From Anthonomus grandis grandis (taxonomy: Eukaryota; Arthropoda; Insecta; Coleoptera; Curculionidae): 64,000 nucleotides of DNA. Shown piece by piece: positions 1 to 11,284 of the stretch. The stretch's first letter is position 1. Each line of letters starts with the position of its first letter. A program made the translations under genes and the position numbers. The notes below the pieces were generated by a model, which worked only from the letters and a program-made list of their open reading frames with translations, was not told the DNA's origin and ran no database searches. The DNA lies in NCBI RefSeq assembly GCF_022605725.1, contig NC_065564.1:8224698-8288697 (forward strand), given 5' to 3'.

Positions 1-1286
1 CAGTTAGACCGAGACGGGTATATTAAAAAAAATTTTGTTTTTGGATTCTGTATTAAGTATTGAATTTGTTAAAAAATTGGCAACAGTGTCCATAATTCAT
101 ATTAACATGAAATTTAATTTTTTTGAATACGGTCCTGTAATTTTAATTTAATTTTCTATTTTGTTTATAGTGTTATATAGAGAAAACGAAATTCGTATTT
201 AAAAAAACACACACAATTGCAATAATGCTATGGGCATCTCTGTCTGACACACGATTTTCTGTATAAGTTTATCTCTATCAAACACATTTTGTTGTAAAAA
301 ATATATAAATTAATTCAAATTTCCCGCGGTTTTTTACTCTCTAATGGGTATGAGAGAATTTAAATTATGAGACGATATCTCATTGATTTCTTTTATTTCT
401 TTCAAGATTTTATTAACTGATGGCGAATATCATGAGTTAGACAAGGATGAGAATAATATTCTTCTTTTTTAAATACGGTCCTGGAAAAAAAAAATTTTTG
501 TCCATATGACCTTAAAAAAAACTAGTTTAATTGAATTAAAGAGAACCATGAATTAGACAAAGATGAAAACAATATCTATCATTTTTTTCTTTGTCATATT
601 TATTAGGCTGCAAAAAAACCGCGGGAAATTTAAATTAAACTGCCATTTGTGTGTGACAAAGATAAGAAGATAATTTTTCGTTTTTTTCTTTTTTTTTTAA
701 GAAATATATTTTCACCCATAATATATCCATCTCTGTCTGATGCATTAAATTAGCTATATGTTCTTCTCTCTCATATCCATTAGGCTGGACAAAACCGCGG
801 GAAATTTAAATTAAAGCGCCATTTTTTTACGACGAAATGTATTTCACTTGTGTGCTTTTTGAATTTTCGTTTTCTTTAAATAACAGAAAATCAAATGGAC
901 ATTCCAGGTTAGGATTTAAAAACGTTAAAATCGAAGGTGAATCCTGAAAAACGAAACGTCGGTCAAATAAAAACAACAGGGTCGTATTTAAAAAAAATCT
1001 AAAGGTGCCATCTTGCGGGGGTAAGAACTCTCTAGCTAAGGTCCACCTTTCGCTTAAAGATTTTTTCAAGATGGCGTCCGTCCGCCATTTTTGAAGTTAC
1101 AGCTCTCACACTTACGTCAATAAAGAGTGTCAATCTAATCAATGCAACGAGGATTTTGACATTAGGACCATATTTGTCAAATAATTCTTAGATTTATTTG
1201 GCAACTCTGTAGCTTTCTTCAGCATGACTACTTGCCTTGGTTAATATCTTCCTCTCTCTCTATCTCTCTCTCCCCTTCTTATATAG
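1..1286. other. Non-coding sequence left of the first visible Pex6 exon
   Basis: No exon is recognisable here. Because the first visible Pex6 exon needs an upstream partner, this is probably intron sequence. It is AT-rich with homopolymer runs. A box reading ACCGCGGGAAATTTAAATTA occurs around 608-630 and 787-815, both times after ATTAGGCTG, and its inverse (AAATTTCCCGCGG) lies near 319-332. A polypyrimidine tract (about 1250-1286) ends in TATAG and forms the splice acceptor of the next exon. Confidence 0.6.
1067..1094. promoter_or_regulatory. Inverted pair of AAGATGGCG / CGCCATTTT boxes
   Basis: CAAGATGGCG is followed directly by TCCG and then TCCGCCATTTT, so two copies of an AAGATGGC-like word face each other. 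The word resembles the YY1/Pho core (AANATGGC); the match is by eye. A similar inverted pair occurs at about 24500-24523. Function is not shown by the sequence. Confidence 0.25.
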
Positions 1287-1433
1287 GCATCCTCCTCTTT
1301 GGCCCTCCAGGCACTGGAAAAACCTTGATAGCCAAAGCTGTAGCTACAGAGTGCAGCCTCTGTTTTTTAACAGTGAAAGGTCCAGAGTTGCTCAACATGT
1401 ACGTGGGACAGTCCGAGCAAAATGTGCGAGAAG
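1287..1433 (+). CDS. Pex6: Pex6 exon with D2 Walker A
   Basis: The acceptor TTCTTATATAG ends at 1286 and the donor GTAAAC begins at 1434. The exon encodes GILLFGPPGTGKT through SEQNVRE and both ends split a codon. An unspliced reading frame runs through the following 58-bp intron but loses the family pattern there, so the splice is preferred. Confidence 0.92.
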
Positions 1434-4400
1434 GTAAACAACCTCCACATTTAGGGACTTTTATCACCCTAAACCTGGATTTGCCTTTCAGTGTTCCAGA
1501 GGGCTCGTCAGGCGTCACCCTGTATAATATTCTTCGACGAACTGGACTCCTTGGCCCCTAACAGGGGGCTCTCGGGGGATTCTGGGGGGGTCATGGACCG
1601 CGTGGTGTCCCAACTTCTGGCTGAGATGGACGGTCTGGAAACATCTGGAAAGGTCTTTGTTATCGGTATGGAGTGACAAGGGTTGTTTTGCAAATGGTTT
1701 GCCACTTGGCAGATAACATGTTGCGCAACATCTAATCTTCTATGAATGGAATAAATGTAATAGAAAGAGATACCAAGTATTCTTTTATTAATTATTTGCA
1801 CTAATGTCAAAGTGACAATTCAATAAGTAGCGGTACTTTCATCCTGAATAAACTTAATTATTCTGTCGTCTTTAATGTTTGAGAGTGAATAAATGTTGCG
1901 CAACTTTTTTTATCTTTAAATTGGAACCCGTTAATTAACAAATGAAATAGAAACTGACAGAAAATATAATAATTTCCAATATTTTCAAATTTAAACCAGA
2001 GTGCATTGATTAACCTTATTTGCGCATCTTTGAGGTCCAACAGCTGTTGCGCAACTAAGGTTTTTTTTATAGTAATACCTGTTAATCAATAAACGTTATA
2101 GAAAGAGATAGAAATAGTCCATGTCTTTTATTAATTAATTTCCGATGTTTTTTTTTAATGATTTAAATGAGATTCACCATTTACTTATTGTTCATGTTTG
2201 ACAGTTGATAAATGTTGCGCAACTTTGTTTAAAGATTTTTTAAAGTGAAACTCGTTAATCAATAAACGTAATAAAAAGAGATGGTAAATAATTTTTATCT
2301 TCCAGTGTAAAAAAACCAAAGTATTGGATTTTTCTTAAAAGCGGCAACGCTGCTACTAATTTATAATGACGTAAAATATCGAAATTATTTTTTATTTCAC
2401 TCTAACCCGGTTTTAGGAAAAACTGGTCCGAAGGTATTGGATTTTTTTGAAAAATTGGCAACGACGTTAATAATTTACGTTGACCAATTAGTAAATTTTA
2501 TTTTTGCAAGTACGGCCCTGAAATATTTAAAAATCGTGTAGATACCTTTGTGGTTTTTTAATGAAACCTGACTGTACATTGACTAACAGCACTTTCACTA
2601 TATTTGACAATATGTTGCGCAACCTTGTGCAACATATTTCCGCTAACGTCAAAGTTAAACTAAAAATTCATTGACTAACCGCACTTTTATCCTGCATGTA
2701 ATAAATGAACAAGAAAAGAATATTTATTGACTAATTCTTCTGTCAGTTGATAAATGTTGCGCAACTTTCTTAAAAAAAATTTTAATTTTTCAAAAAACTT
2801 GAAAAGTTTTTTTAGTCAATAAATGTAATAAAAAGAGATAGTGAATAATATGTATCTTTCATTAATTATTACTAGTAGAGCAGACTGTTCATTGACTAAC
2901 TGCACTTCCATCTGTTTGACATTTGACGAATGTTGCGCAACTTTGGTTAATCGGTTATTTAAAGCGACAATCGTTAATCTTTAAGTGTAATAGAAAAAGA
3001 TGAAAAATAATTTATAGATATTTCCGCTGTTGCCAAACTTAAACCAAATTGTTTATTGACTAACTGCACTTGCGCATGTTTGAGGTCTAATAAATGTTGC
3101 GCAACATTGTTCTATAATTATTTAAGTGATAATCTTTAATCAGTAAATGTATTAGAAAGGTATGGAAAATAGTTTATATCTTTTATTAATTTTTTCCGAT
3201 GTTGTTAAATTGATCCCAGATTGTTCATGGACTAACCGCAATTTTGCCCCTTATACGTGACATTAGATAAATGTTGCGCAACTTTGTCCATTAAGTTCCT
3301 TAAAGTGATTCCCTTTAGTCAATGAATGTAATAGAAAGAGATGGAAAATAGCAGATACCGTTTACTAATCATTTCCAGTGTTGTTAAATTTAAAACAGAC
3401 TGCTCATTAAATAACCGCACTTGCGCATGTTTGAAGTCCAACAAATGTTGCGCAACTTTGTTCTATTTTTTTTAAATGATAATCGTTAATTATTAAATGT
3501 TTTAGAAAGAGATGGAAAACAGCCATTGTCGTGTAGTTATCATTTCCATTGTTGTTTCATTTAAAACAGACTGCTCATTGACTAACCGCACTTGCGCATG
3601 TTTGAAGTCTAACAAATGTTGCGCAACTTTCTTCTATATTTTTTTATTATTTTCGTTAATCATTAAATGCATTAGAATGAAATAAAAAAAATAGTCCTTG
3701 TCTTTTATTAATGTTTTCCGTTGTTGTCAAGTTTAAGCCACATTATTAATTAATAAATCATTCTGTCGTCTTTAATCTTTGACAGTAAATAAATGTTGCG
3801 CAACTTTTTTTAAAGGTTTCTTTAATGTGAGATCCGGTAATTTATATATGTAGTAGAAAGAGATAGAAAATAGCCAATGTCGATAGCTAATATTTTCTAT
3901 TGTTGTCAGCTTTAAACCAGACTGCTCATTCACTAACCGCACTTGTGTGTACGTTTAAGGACTAATAAATGTTGCGCAACTTTTTTGTAAGGTTTCTTGT
4001 AAGTGAGATCTGGTAATTAATAAACGTAATAAAATGAAATGGAAAATAGTCCGTGTGTCCTGTGTCCTGTGTTATTGACTATGTTGACAATGTTGTCGCC
4101 CTTTATTTTTGACAGTTGATAAATGTTGCGCAATCTTGTTCAATAAGTTCTTTAAATCGATAATCATTAATCTTTACATTTCTATAGTGCATGTTTGACC
4201 ATTGACATGTTGCGCAACTTATTTAACAATTATTAGTTTTGTCAGCTGTTTTTCTCTGTTGCGCAACTTTGTTCTATAATTTTTCAAAGCAATAATCGTT
4301 AGTCATTAAATGTATTAGAATGAGATAAAAAAAATAGTCCTTGTCTTTTATTATTGTTTTCCATTGTTGTCAAGTTTAAGCCACATTGTTCCTTAATAAA

Positions 4401-7400
4401 TTATTCTGTCGTCTTCATTGTTTGACAGTAAACAAATGTTGCGCAACTTTGTTTTTTAAATTGATAGTCGTGAATCATTAAATGTATCAAAAAGAAATGG
4501 AAGATATTCCATGTCTTTTATTAATGATTTCCGTTGTCAAATTTAAACCAGATTGTTTATTAATAAATTATACTATGGTCTTAAGCAGTAAATAAATGTT
4601 GCGCAACTCTTTTTAAAGTGAGTTCTGTTAATTGATAAACGTAATAGAATGAGATGGACAATAATTTTTATCTTCCAATAATTATTTCCGGTGTTGTCGT
4701 TTGATATTTGACGAATGTTGCGCAACTTTGTTCAATAAGTTTTTAAACGTTCTGTTTATTGATGAAATTGTCTTTGTCGTGCGGCATGTTTGAGAGTTGA
4801 TAAATGTTGCGCAACTTGGTTTGAAAGATCTTTAAAGAGATACCCGTTAATCAATGTACGTAATAAAAAGAGATGGAACTAGTCCATGTATTTCATTAAT
4901 TAATTTCCCGTTTTGTCAAATTTGAATCAGATTGATTAGTTGTTCTCTGTTAATTTTTATGTTTGACAGTTATAGTAATAAATGTTGCGCAACCTTGTTC
5001 TATAATTTCTTTGAAGCGATAATTATTGAATTTCAGTGTTGCTCAACTTTGTTCAAGTTCTTTAGAGCGGTAATCATTAAATTTTTGTAATTCATGTTTG
5101 ACAAGTGACATGTTACGCAACTTGTTTAACAATTAAGTAGGTGGCCTATTTAATAAATGTAATAGAAAGAGATGCAACATAGTTCATGTAATAAAAAAAC
5201 AAGAAAAATAATTTATGAGTAAACGACATTGGCCATTTCCTATCTCTTTCTATTACATTTATTAATTACCAGTCTCACTTCAAATGAAAGTTGCGCAACA
5301 TTTATTTACTGTCAAACATAAAGACAATGGAATAATTTATTAATGAACAATCTGGTTTAAATTTAACAGCGGAAATAATTAATAAAAGACATGGACTACC
5401 TTCCATCTCTTTTTAATACATATAATGATTTAAATTAATCACTCTAAAACAAATATAGAACAAAGTTGCGCAACATTTGTTAGACATCAAACATGCGCAA
5501 GTGCGGTTAGTCATTGACCAGTCTGGTTTAAATTTGACAAAAGCGGAAATTATTTATAAAAGACATTGGACTATCTTCGGTCTCTTTCCAATACATTTAA
5601 TACATAACAGTAAGCACTTTAAAAAAATTATAGAACATTGTTGCGCAACATTTGTTAGACCTCAAACATGCTCAAGTGTGGCTAGTTAGTTAGCAGTTTG
5701 TTTAAAAATTAAGTAGGTGGCCTATTCAATAAATGTAATGAAAGAGATGTCACATAGTTCATGTAATAAAAAAAGATGGGATATATTTTATATCCTTCAA
5801 TAATTATTTCCGTTCTTGTCGAAGTTAAACCATTGTCTTTCGCTCTTAAAATTTGACAAATGTTGCGCAACATCAATGTTCATCAATGAGCAGTATGTTT
5901 TCAATTTGACAATACTGGAAATTATTAGTAAACGAGATTGGCTATTTTTCGTCCCTTTCTATTACATTTAATAATTAGCGGGTCTCACTTTAAAGAAAGT
6001 TGCCCAACATTAATAAAAGCCATGGACTTTTTACATCTCTTTCTAATACATTTAATAATTAACAATTATTACTTTAAAAAATGTATAGAAGAAAGTTGCG
6101 CAACATTTATTATACCTCAAACATGCGCAAATGCGGTTAGTCAATGAGCAGCCTGTTTTAAAGTTGACAACACTGGGAAATATAAGTAAACAACAAGGGC
6201 TATTTTCCATCTCTTTCTATTACATTTATTAATTAACGGATCTCACTTTAAAGAAACCTTTTAAAGAAGTTGCGCAACATTTATTTACTGTCAAACATAA
6301 AGACGACGTAATAATTTATTAATAAACAATCTGGTGTAAATTTGATGACAGCGGAAATAATTAATAAAAGACATGGACTACCTTCCATCTCTTTTTAATA
6401 CATATAATGATTTAAATTAATCACTTTAAAACAAATATAGAACAAAGTTGCGCAACATTTGTTAGACATCAAACATGCGCAACACGACCAGTCTGGCTTA
6501 AATTTGACCAAAGCGGAAATTATTTATAAAGACATTGGACTATATTCGGTCTCTTTCTAATACATTTAATACATAACAGTCATCATTTTAAAAAAATTAT
6601 AGAATAATGTTGCGCAACATTTGTTAGACCTCAAACATGCTCAAGTGTGGCTAGTTAGTTAGCAGTTTGTTTAAAAATTAAGTAGGTGGCCTATTCAATA
6701 AATGTAATGAAAGAGATGTCACATAGTTCATGTAATAAAAAAAGATGGGATATATTTTATATCCTTCAATAATTATTTCCGTTCTTGTCGATGTTAAACC
6801 ATTGACTTCCGCTCTTAAAATTTCACATATGTTGCGCAACATCAGTGTTCATCAATGAGCAGTATGTTTCAATTTGACAATACTGGAAATTACTAGTAAA
6901 CGAGATTGGCTATTTTTCGTCCCTTTCTATTACATTTAATAATTAGCGGGTCTCACTTTAAAGAAAGTTGCCCAACATTAATAAAAGCCATGGACTTTTT
7001 ACATCTCTTTCTAATATATTTAATAATTAACAGTTATTACTTTAAAAAATGTATAGAAGAAAGTTGCGCAACATTTATTATACCTCAAATGCGCAAATGC
7101 GGTTAGTCAATGAGCAGCCTGTTTTAAAGTTGACAACACTGGGAAATATAAGTAAACAACAAGGGCTATTTTCCATCTCTTTCTATTACATTTATTAATT
7201 AACGGATCTCACTTTAAAGAAACCTTTTAAAGAAGTTGCGCAACATTTATTTACTGTCAAACATAAAGACGACGTAATAATTTATTAATAAACAATCTGG
7301 TGTAAATTTGATGACAGCGGAAATAATTAATAAAAGACATGGACTACCTTCCATCTCTTTTTAATACATATAATGATTTAAATTAATCACTTTAAAACAA

Positions 7401-10354
7401 ATATAGAACAAAGTTGCGCAACATTTGTTAGACATCAAACATGCGCAACACGACCAGTCTGGCTTAAATTTGACCAAAGCGGAAATTATTTATAAAGACA
7501 TTGGACTATATTCGGTCTCTTTCTAATACATTTAATACATAACAGTCATCATTTTAAAAAAATTATAGAATAATGTTGCGCAACATTTGTTAGACCTCAA
7601 ACATGCTCAAGTGTGGCTAGTTAGTTAGCAGTTTGTTTAAAAATTAAGTAGGTGGCCTATTCAATAAATGTAATGAAAGAGATGTCACATAGTTCATGTA
7701 ATAAAAAAAGATGGGATATATTTTATATCCTTCAATAATTATTTCCGTTCTTGTCGAAGTTAAACCATTGTCTTTCGCTCTTAAAATTTGACAAATGTTG
7801 CGCAACATCAATGTTCATGAATGAGCAGTATGTTTTCAATTTGACAATACTGGAAATTATTAGTAAACGAGATTGGCTATTTTTCGTCCCTTTCTATTAC
7901 ATTTAATAATTAGCGGGTCTCACTTTAAAGAAAGTTGCCCAACATTAATAAAAGCCATGGACTTTTTACATCTCTTTCTAATACATTTAATAATTAACAA
8001 TTATTACTTTAAAAAATGTATAGAAGAAAGTTGCGCAACATTTATTATACCTCAAACATGCGCAAATGCGGTTAGTCAATGAGCAGCCTGTTTTAAAGTT
8101 GACAACACTGGGAAATATAAGTAAACAACAAGGGCTATTTTCCATCTCTTTCTATTACATTTATTAATTAACGGATCTCACTTTAAAGAAACCTTTTAAA
8201 GAAGTTGCGCAACATTTATTTACTGTCAAACATAAAGACGACGTAATAATTTATTAATAAACAATCTGGTGTAAATTTGATGACAGCGGAAATAATTAAT
8301 AAAAGACATGGACTACCTTCCATCTCTTTTTAATACATATAATGATTTAAATTAATCACTTTAAAACAAATATAGAACAAAGTTGCGCAACATTTGTTAG
8401 ACATCAAACATGCGCAACACGACCAGTCTGGCTTAAATTTGACCAAAGCGGAAATTATTTATAAAGACATTGGACTATATTCGGTCTCTTTCTAATACAT
8501 TTAATACATAACAGTCATCATTTTAAAAAAATTATAGAATAATGTTGCGCAACATTTGTTAGACCTCAAACATGCTCAAGTGTGGCTAGTTAGTTAGCAG
8601 TTTGTTTAAAAATTAAGTAGGTGGCCTATTCAATAAATGTAATGAAAGAGATGTCACATAGTTCATGTAATAAAAAAAGATGGGATATATTTTATATCCT
8701 TCAATAATTATTTCCGTTCTTGTCGATGTTAAACCATTGACTTCCGCTCTTAAAATTTCACATATGTTGCGCAACATCAGTGTTCATCAATGAGCAGTAT
8801 GTTTCAATTTGACAATACTGGAAATTACTAGTAAACGAGATTGGCTATTTTTCGTCCCTTTCTATTACATTTAATAATTAGCGGGTCTCACTTTAAAGAA
8901 AGTTGCCCAACATTAATAAAATCCATGGACTAATCTAATTTAATAATTTAATAATTAATGATTATTATTTAAAAAAATTTATAGAACAAAGTTGCGCAAC
9001 ATTTATTATGCCTCAAACATGCGCAAATGCCGTTAGTAAATGAGCAGCCTGTTTTAAAGTTGACAACACTGGGAATTATTAGTAAACGACATTGGCTATT
9101 TTCCATCTCTTTCTATTACATTTATTAATTAACGGATCTCACTTTAAAGAAATCTTTTAAAGAAGTTGCGCGACATTTACTTACTGTCAAACATTAAAGG
9201 CAACAAAATAATTGATTAATAAACAATCTAGTTACAAAATTTTACAACAGAGGAAAATCTTAATAAACCACATGGACTATTGTCTATCTCTTTCAGTTAC
9301 ATTTATTAATTACCGGATCTCACTTTAAAGAAAGTTGCGCAACATTTGTCTATACTACAAACATTTGACTAACTACTGTTAAAATTTGACAAATGTTGCG
9401 TAACTTTTCGGCCAGAGAGTCATCATGCTGCGCAACTTCTTCGTAAACCATTAAAAAATCACACACTTCCGACATATCCCAAAAATACACGAAAAAAACC
9501 GAAATTTTGAACAAGAAATTTTTTTTTTTCGCTACACGGTTGTGCCCTCGGATTTACAGTGCGATGTTTCGACTTTCGGCCACACATCAACAATTTTTCA
9601 CATGACTCTTAATGTTGATGACGTTTTGCCACATATCTGATCATCTTCGGAGATATGCGACAACAAGCAAGGACCTATATTTGTCGCACCGTTTGCCAAA
9701 TATTACCGACGTTTCGCCGCGAATTTGACCATCTTCCGGCATATGCTACAACAAACAAGGTCCTATATTTGACGAACCATTTGCCAAACATAAAAACAGT
9801 CGAACTTACTTAAACTCGTTTTTAGGGGCCACAAACAGGCCCGACTTAATAGATCCGGCCCTGTTACGTCCCGGCAGGTTCGACAAGTTGCTCTACGTAG
9901 GACCTTGCGCAGATCCGGACTCGAAAGTCTCAGTTCTAAAGGCCCTCACGAGAAAGTAATCAATAATCATCGATTTTTTAATCAATCAAACGAGGCGGGT
10001 TTTATTGCAGGTTTAACTTAAGTCCGGACCTGGACTTAAAGGAACTGGTGTTGACGTGCCCTAAGAACGTCACAGGGGCGGACTTTTACGGGATTTGTTC
10101 CTGCGCATGGTCCACGGCAGCCAAGAGGCTTATAGGGGATATTCAACGGGGTATTTAGGAGAAAAGCGGAAATTTAACGTTTTTTTTTATGTTTTTCCTT
10201 TATAGATGGATTGAATGCAGACGATTACTCGTGCAGGGACATCCAGGTCCGCACTGAGGATTTTTTGCAGGCCATCCGGAGCGTAAAACCGTCGATTAGT
10301 GAGGACGATTTGAAGTATTTTGATAATTTGAAGAGGGAGTTGAGCTCTAGCTAG
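1287..10354 (+). CDS. Pex6: Pex6, peroxisomal AAA ATPase, C-terminal (D2) half, 5 exons
   Basis: Spliced gene entering from the left edge. The five exons (1287-1433, 1492-1665, 9826-9955, 10011-10150, 10206-10354) join in phase with GT-AG borders and encode about 246 residues. Pex6 forms a hexamer with Pex1 on the peroxisome membrane and uses ATP to pull the ubiquitinated import receptor Pex5 back to the cytosol. Visible D2 features are Walker A GPPGTGKT (1301-1324), Walker B IIFFDE (about 1524-1541), the SGDSGGVMDRVVSQLL stretch typical of Pex6, and the second region of homology, ATNRPDLIDPALLRPGRFD, with both arginine fingers at the start of the third exon. The last two exons give the helical lid and C-terminal helix. 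Promoter, N-domains and D1 lie outside the window. The 8.2-kb second intron is filled with satellite. The reading frame ends LKRELSSS-stop, whereas a duplicated end at 17.2-17.5 kb continues further, so this tail may have been shortened by a 1-bp insertion. Confidence 0.93.
1492..1665 (+). CDS. Pex6: Pex6 exon with D2 Walker B
   Basis: The acceptor TTGCCTTTCAG ends at 1491 and the donor GTATGG begins at 1666. It encodes VFQRARQASPCIIFFDELDS to GKVFVIG; the Walker B acidic pair DE is at 1536-1541. The final glycine codon is completed by the exon at 9826, about 8.2 kb downstream. Confidence 0.93.
1700..5170 (+). repeat. Left arm of intronic satellite with TTGCGCAA palindromes
   Basis: Diverged tandem units, mostly about 140-190 bp, each centred on AAATGTTGCGCAACTTTG. 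I count about twenty boxes by eye (for example 1721, 1896, 2047, 2215, 2615). Other conserved parts are TTTGACAGTTGATAA before the box, GTAATAGAAAGAGATGGAAA, and GACTAACCGCACTTGCGCATG. The array lies wholly inside the Pex6 intron. The box GTTGCGCAAC fits the C/EBP consensus RTTGCGYAAY. Confidence 0.9.
5215..9440 (-). repeat. Right arm of intronic satellite, inverted relative to the left arm
   Basis: The same satellite on the opposite strand: boxes read AAAGTTGCGCAACATTT, followed by TATTTACTGTCAAACATAAAG, while CCATCTCTTTCTATTACATT mirrors the left arm. The orientation switches at about 5165-5220 within AT-rich sequence. Some boxes are mutated to GTTGCCCAAC (for example 5998, 6967, 7934, 8902), and these recur at the same place in a higher-order repeat. 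The arm ends about 400 bp before the next Pex6 exon. Confidence 0.9.
5700..8930. repeat. Higher-order repeat of about 967 bp within the right arm
   Basis: A block beginning at TTAAGTAGGTGGCCTATTC recurs at about 5710, 6679, 7646 and 8613, a spacing of 967-968 bp, and a diverged start lies at about 5133. Copies are nearly identical over their length; for example, the same short frame beginning MAIFRPFLLHL appears at 5938, 6906 and 7873. The fourth copy degenerates after about 8930. This indicates recent amplification by unequal exchange inside an older array. Confidence 0.9.
9441..9825. other. Unique 3' end of the Pex6 intron with a diverged tandem pair
   Basis: After the satellite the intron holds two copies of a roughly 90-bp unit (about 9618-9705 and 9706-9795). 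Shared parts are GACGTTT-GCC, TGA-CATCTTC, GGACCTATATTTG and CC-TTTGCCAAA. The first copy can pair CATATCT with AGATATG around CATCTTCGG. The segment ends in the acceptor TCGTTTTTAG at 9825. Confidence 0.7.
9826..9955 (+). CDS. Pex6: Pex6 exon with second region of homology
   Basis: The acceptor ends at 9825 and the donor GTAATC begins at 9956. It encodes ATNRPDLIDPALLRPGRFDK with two arginine fingers, then LLYVGPCADPDSKVSVLKAL, which matches the Pex6 pattern after the GRFDK motif. Confidence 0.93.
10011..10150 (+). CDS. Pex6: Pex6 penultimate exon, AAA lid
   Basis: The acceptor TTTATTGCAG ends at 10010 and the donor GTATTT begins at 10151. It encodes the lid segment with TCPKNVTGADFYGICSCAW and AAKRLIGDIQRG. 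From about 10036 onward this sequence is duplicated at 17196. Confidence 0.92.
10206..10354 (+). CDS. Pex6: Pex6 terminal exon
   Basis: The acceptor CTTTATAG ends at 10205. It encodes DGLNADDYSC, then VRTEDFLQAIRSVKPSISED and a C-terminal helix ending LKRELSSS-stop (TAG 10352-10354). The duplicate at 17358 lacks one base after GAGCTCT and reads on for six more residues, so one copy has shifted frame at its very end. Confidence 0.9.
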
Positions 10355-10560
10355 TGTAGGCACCAAAGGTTGAAGAAATATTGTTTTTTTATAGTATACA
10401 GGGAAGTTTAGGGTTTATTTGTTATATTTGAAAAATTGAGTTTTTTCATTGTTTTTAGCAGGATGTGAGGATCTATATTAAAATTGTTGCAAAATTGTCG
10501 ATTTTGTTTTATTCCACTATTTTTTCCTTTGACACGTTAAAAAATGGGGTAAAATATACT
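10355..10560 (+). other. Pex6: Pex6 3' untranslated region
   Basis: AT-rich sequence downstream of the stop, matched almost base for base by 17525-17710. No AATAAA is seen; an ATTAAA lies near 10476, so the polyadenylation site is uncertain. Confidence 0.5.
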
Positions 10561-11034
10561 CTTAAGTCCTATTTAATGTATGCTTCAGATTTGCCTGAAT
10601 ATGGTTAAAATACGTTAAAAAAGTGACATTTCCAAGCGATCCAGAATGTTCCTGAAAAGTGAGATACGGTAGAAAGTGAAAAAATTGTCTTTTGACCCTC
10701 AAACTCGCATTAATGACCCTCTGAGAGCCAGAAATCACAGACGATCGCTGTAAAATGGCACCTTTTGTCTGTATTTGGTCTCAATACATCACAAAAGTGA
10801 CATTTTCAAGCGATCCAGAATGTTCCTGAATAGTGAGATGCGGTCGAAAGTGAAAAAATTGATTTTTGACCCTTTAATTCGCATTAATGACCCTCTGGGA
10901 GCCAGAAATCACAGACGATCGCTATAAAATGGCACCTTTCGTCTCTATTTGGTCTCAATACATTATAAAAGTGACATTTCCAAGCGATCCAGAATGTTCC
11001 TAAGAAGTGAGATGCGGTAGAAAGTGAAAAAATG
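10560..11034 (+). repeat. 174-bp satellite A, first array (about 2.5 units)
   Basis: The word GACGATCGCT recurs at 10740 and 10914, exactly 174 bp apart. Units contain CCAGAATGTTCCTGAA, GAGATGCGGTAGAAAGTG and TTCGCATTAATGACCCTCTG. The array follows Pex6 directly and is cut at 11034 by the G-run element cluster. The same satellite continues after the duplicated Pex6 end. Confidence 0.92.
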
Positions 11035-11284
11035 AATAACAGCTGCTTTTGTCGTTAATATCTCATCTAATAATACAGTTTTTTTTTTTAAATTTGATAT
11101 AATTATTTATATGTATATTAATAAATATTTAATACAAAAACAGTGCAATTAGATTGGATATTATGGACGTAAAACGGTGATTTTTTAAAAGAATTTCTTA
11201 CTGGGTAAATGTTTGGAGTGGGTGGGGGATAAGGATTGTGTTGATGAAAAACAATATTTTTACAGAAAATATATATTTAATATT
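11035..11284 (+). mobile_element. G-run element copy
   Basis: Starts with AACAGCTGCTTTTGTCGTTA, runs through an AT-rich region (TTAATAAATATTTAATAC), then TTTCTTACTGGGTAAATG and a G-run (about 11215-11233), then GTTGATGAAAAAC. The same ordered landmarks recur on both strands through the window. No transposase is encoded, so it looks non-autonomous. Confidence 0.6.

Noticed and set aside
1232..1561. Single unspliced frame through the Pex6 P-loop region
   Set aside because: It reads through a 58-bp intron; family similarity breaks there and resumes in another frame after a consensus acceptor.
5938..8082. Repeated short reading frames beginning MAIFRPFLLHL
   Set aside because: They are the same piece of a 967-bp DNA repeat read in one frame and lack coding features.
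5200..9400. Regularly spaced short repeats that could suggest a CRISPR array
   Set aside because: Units are diverged satellite monomers with similar, not unique, intervening sequence, inside a spliced eukaryotic gene. There are no cas genes.
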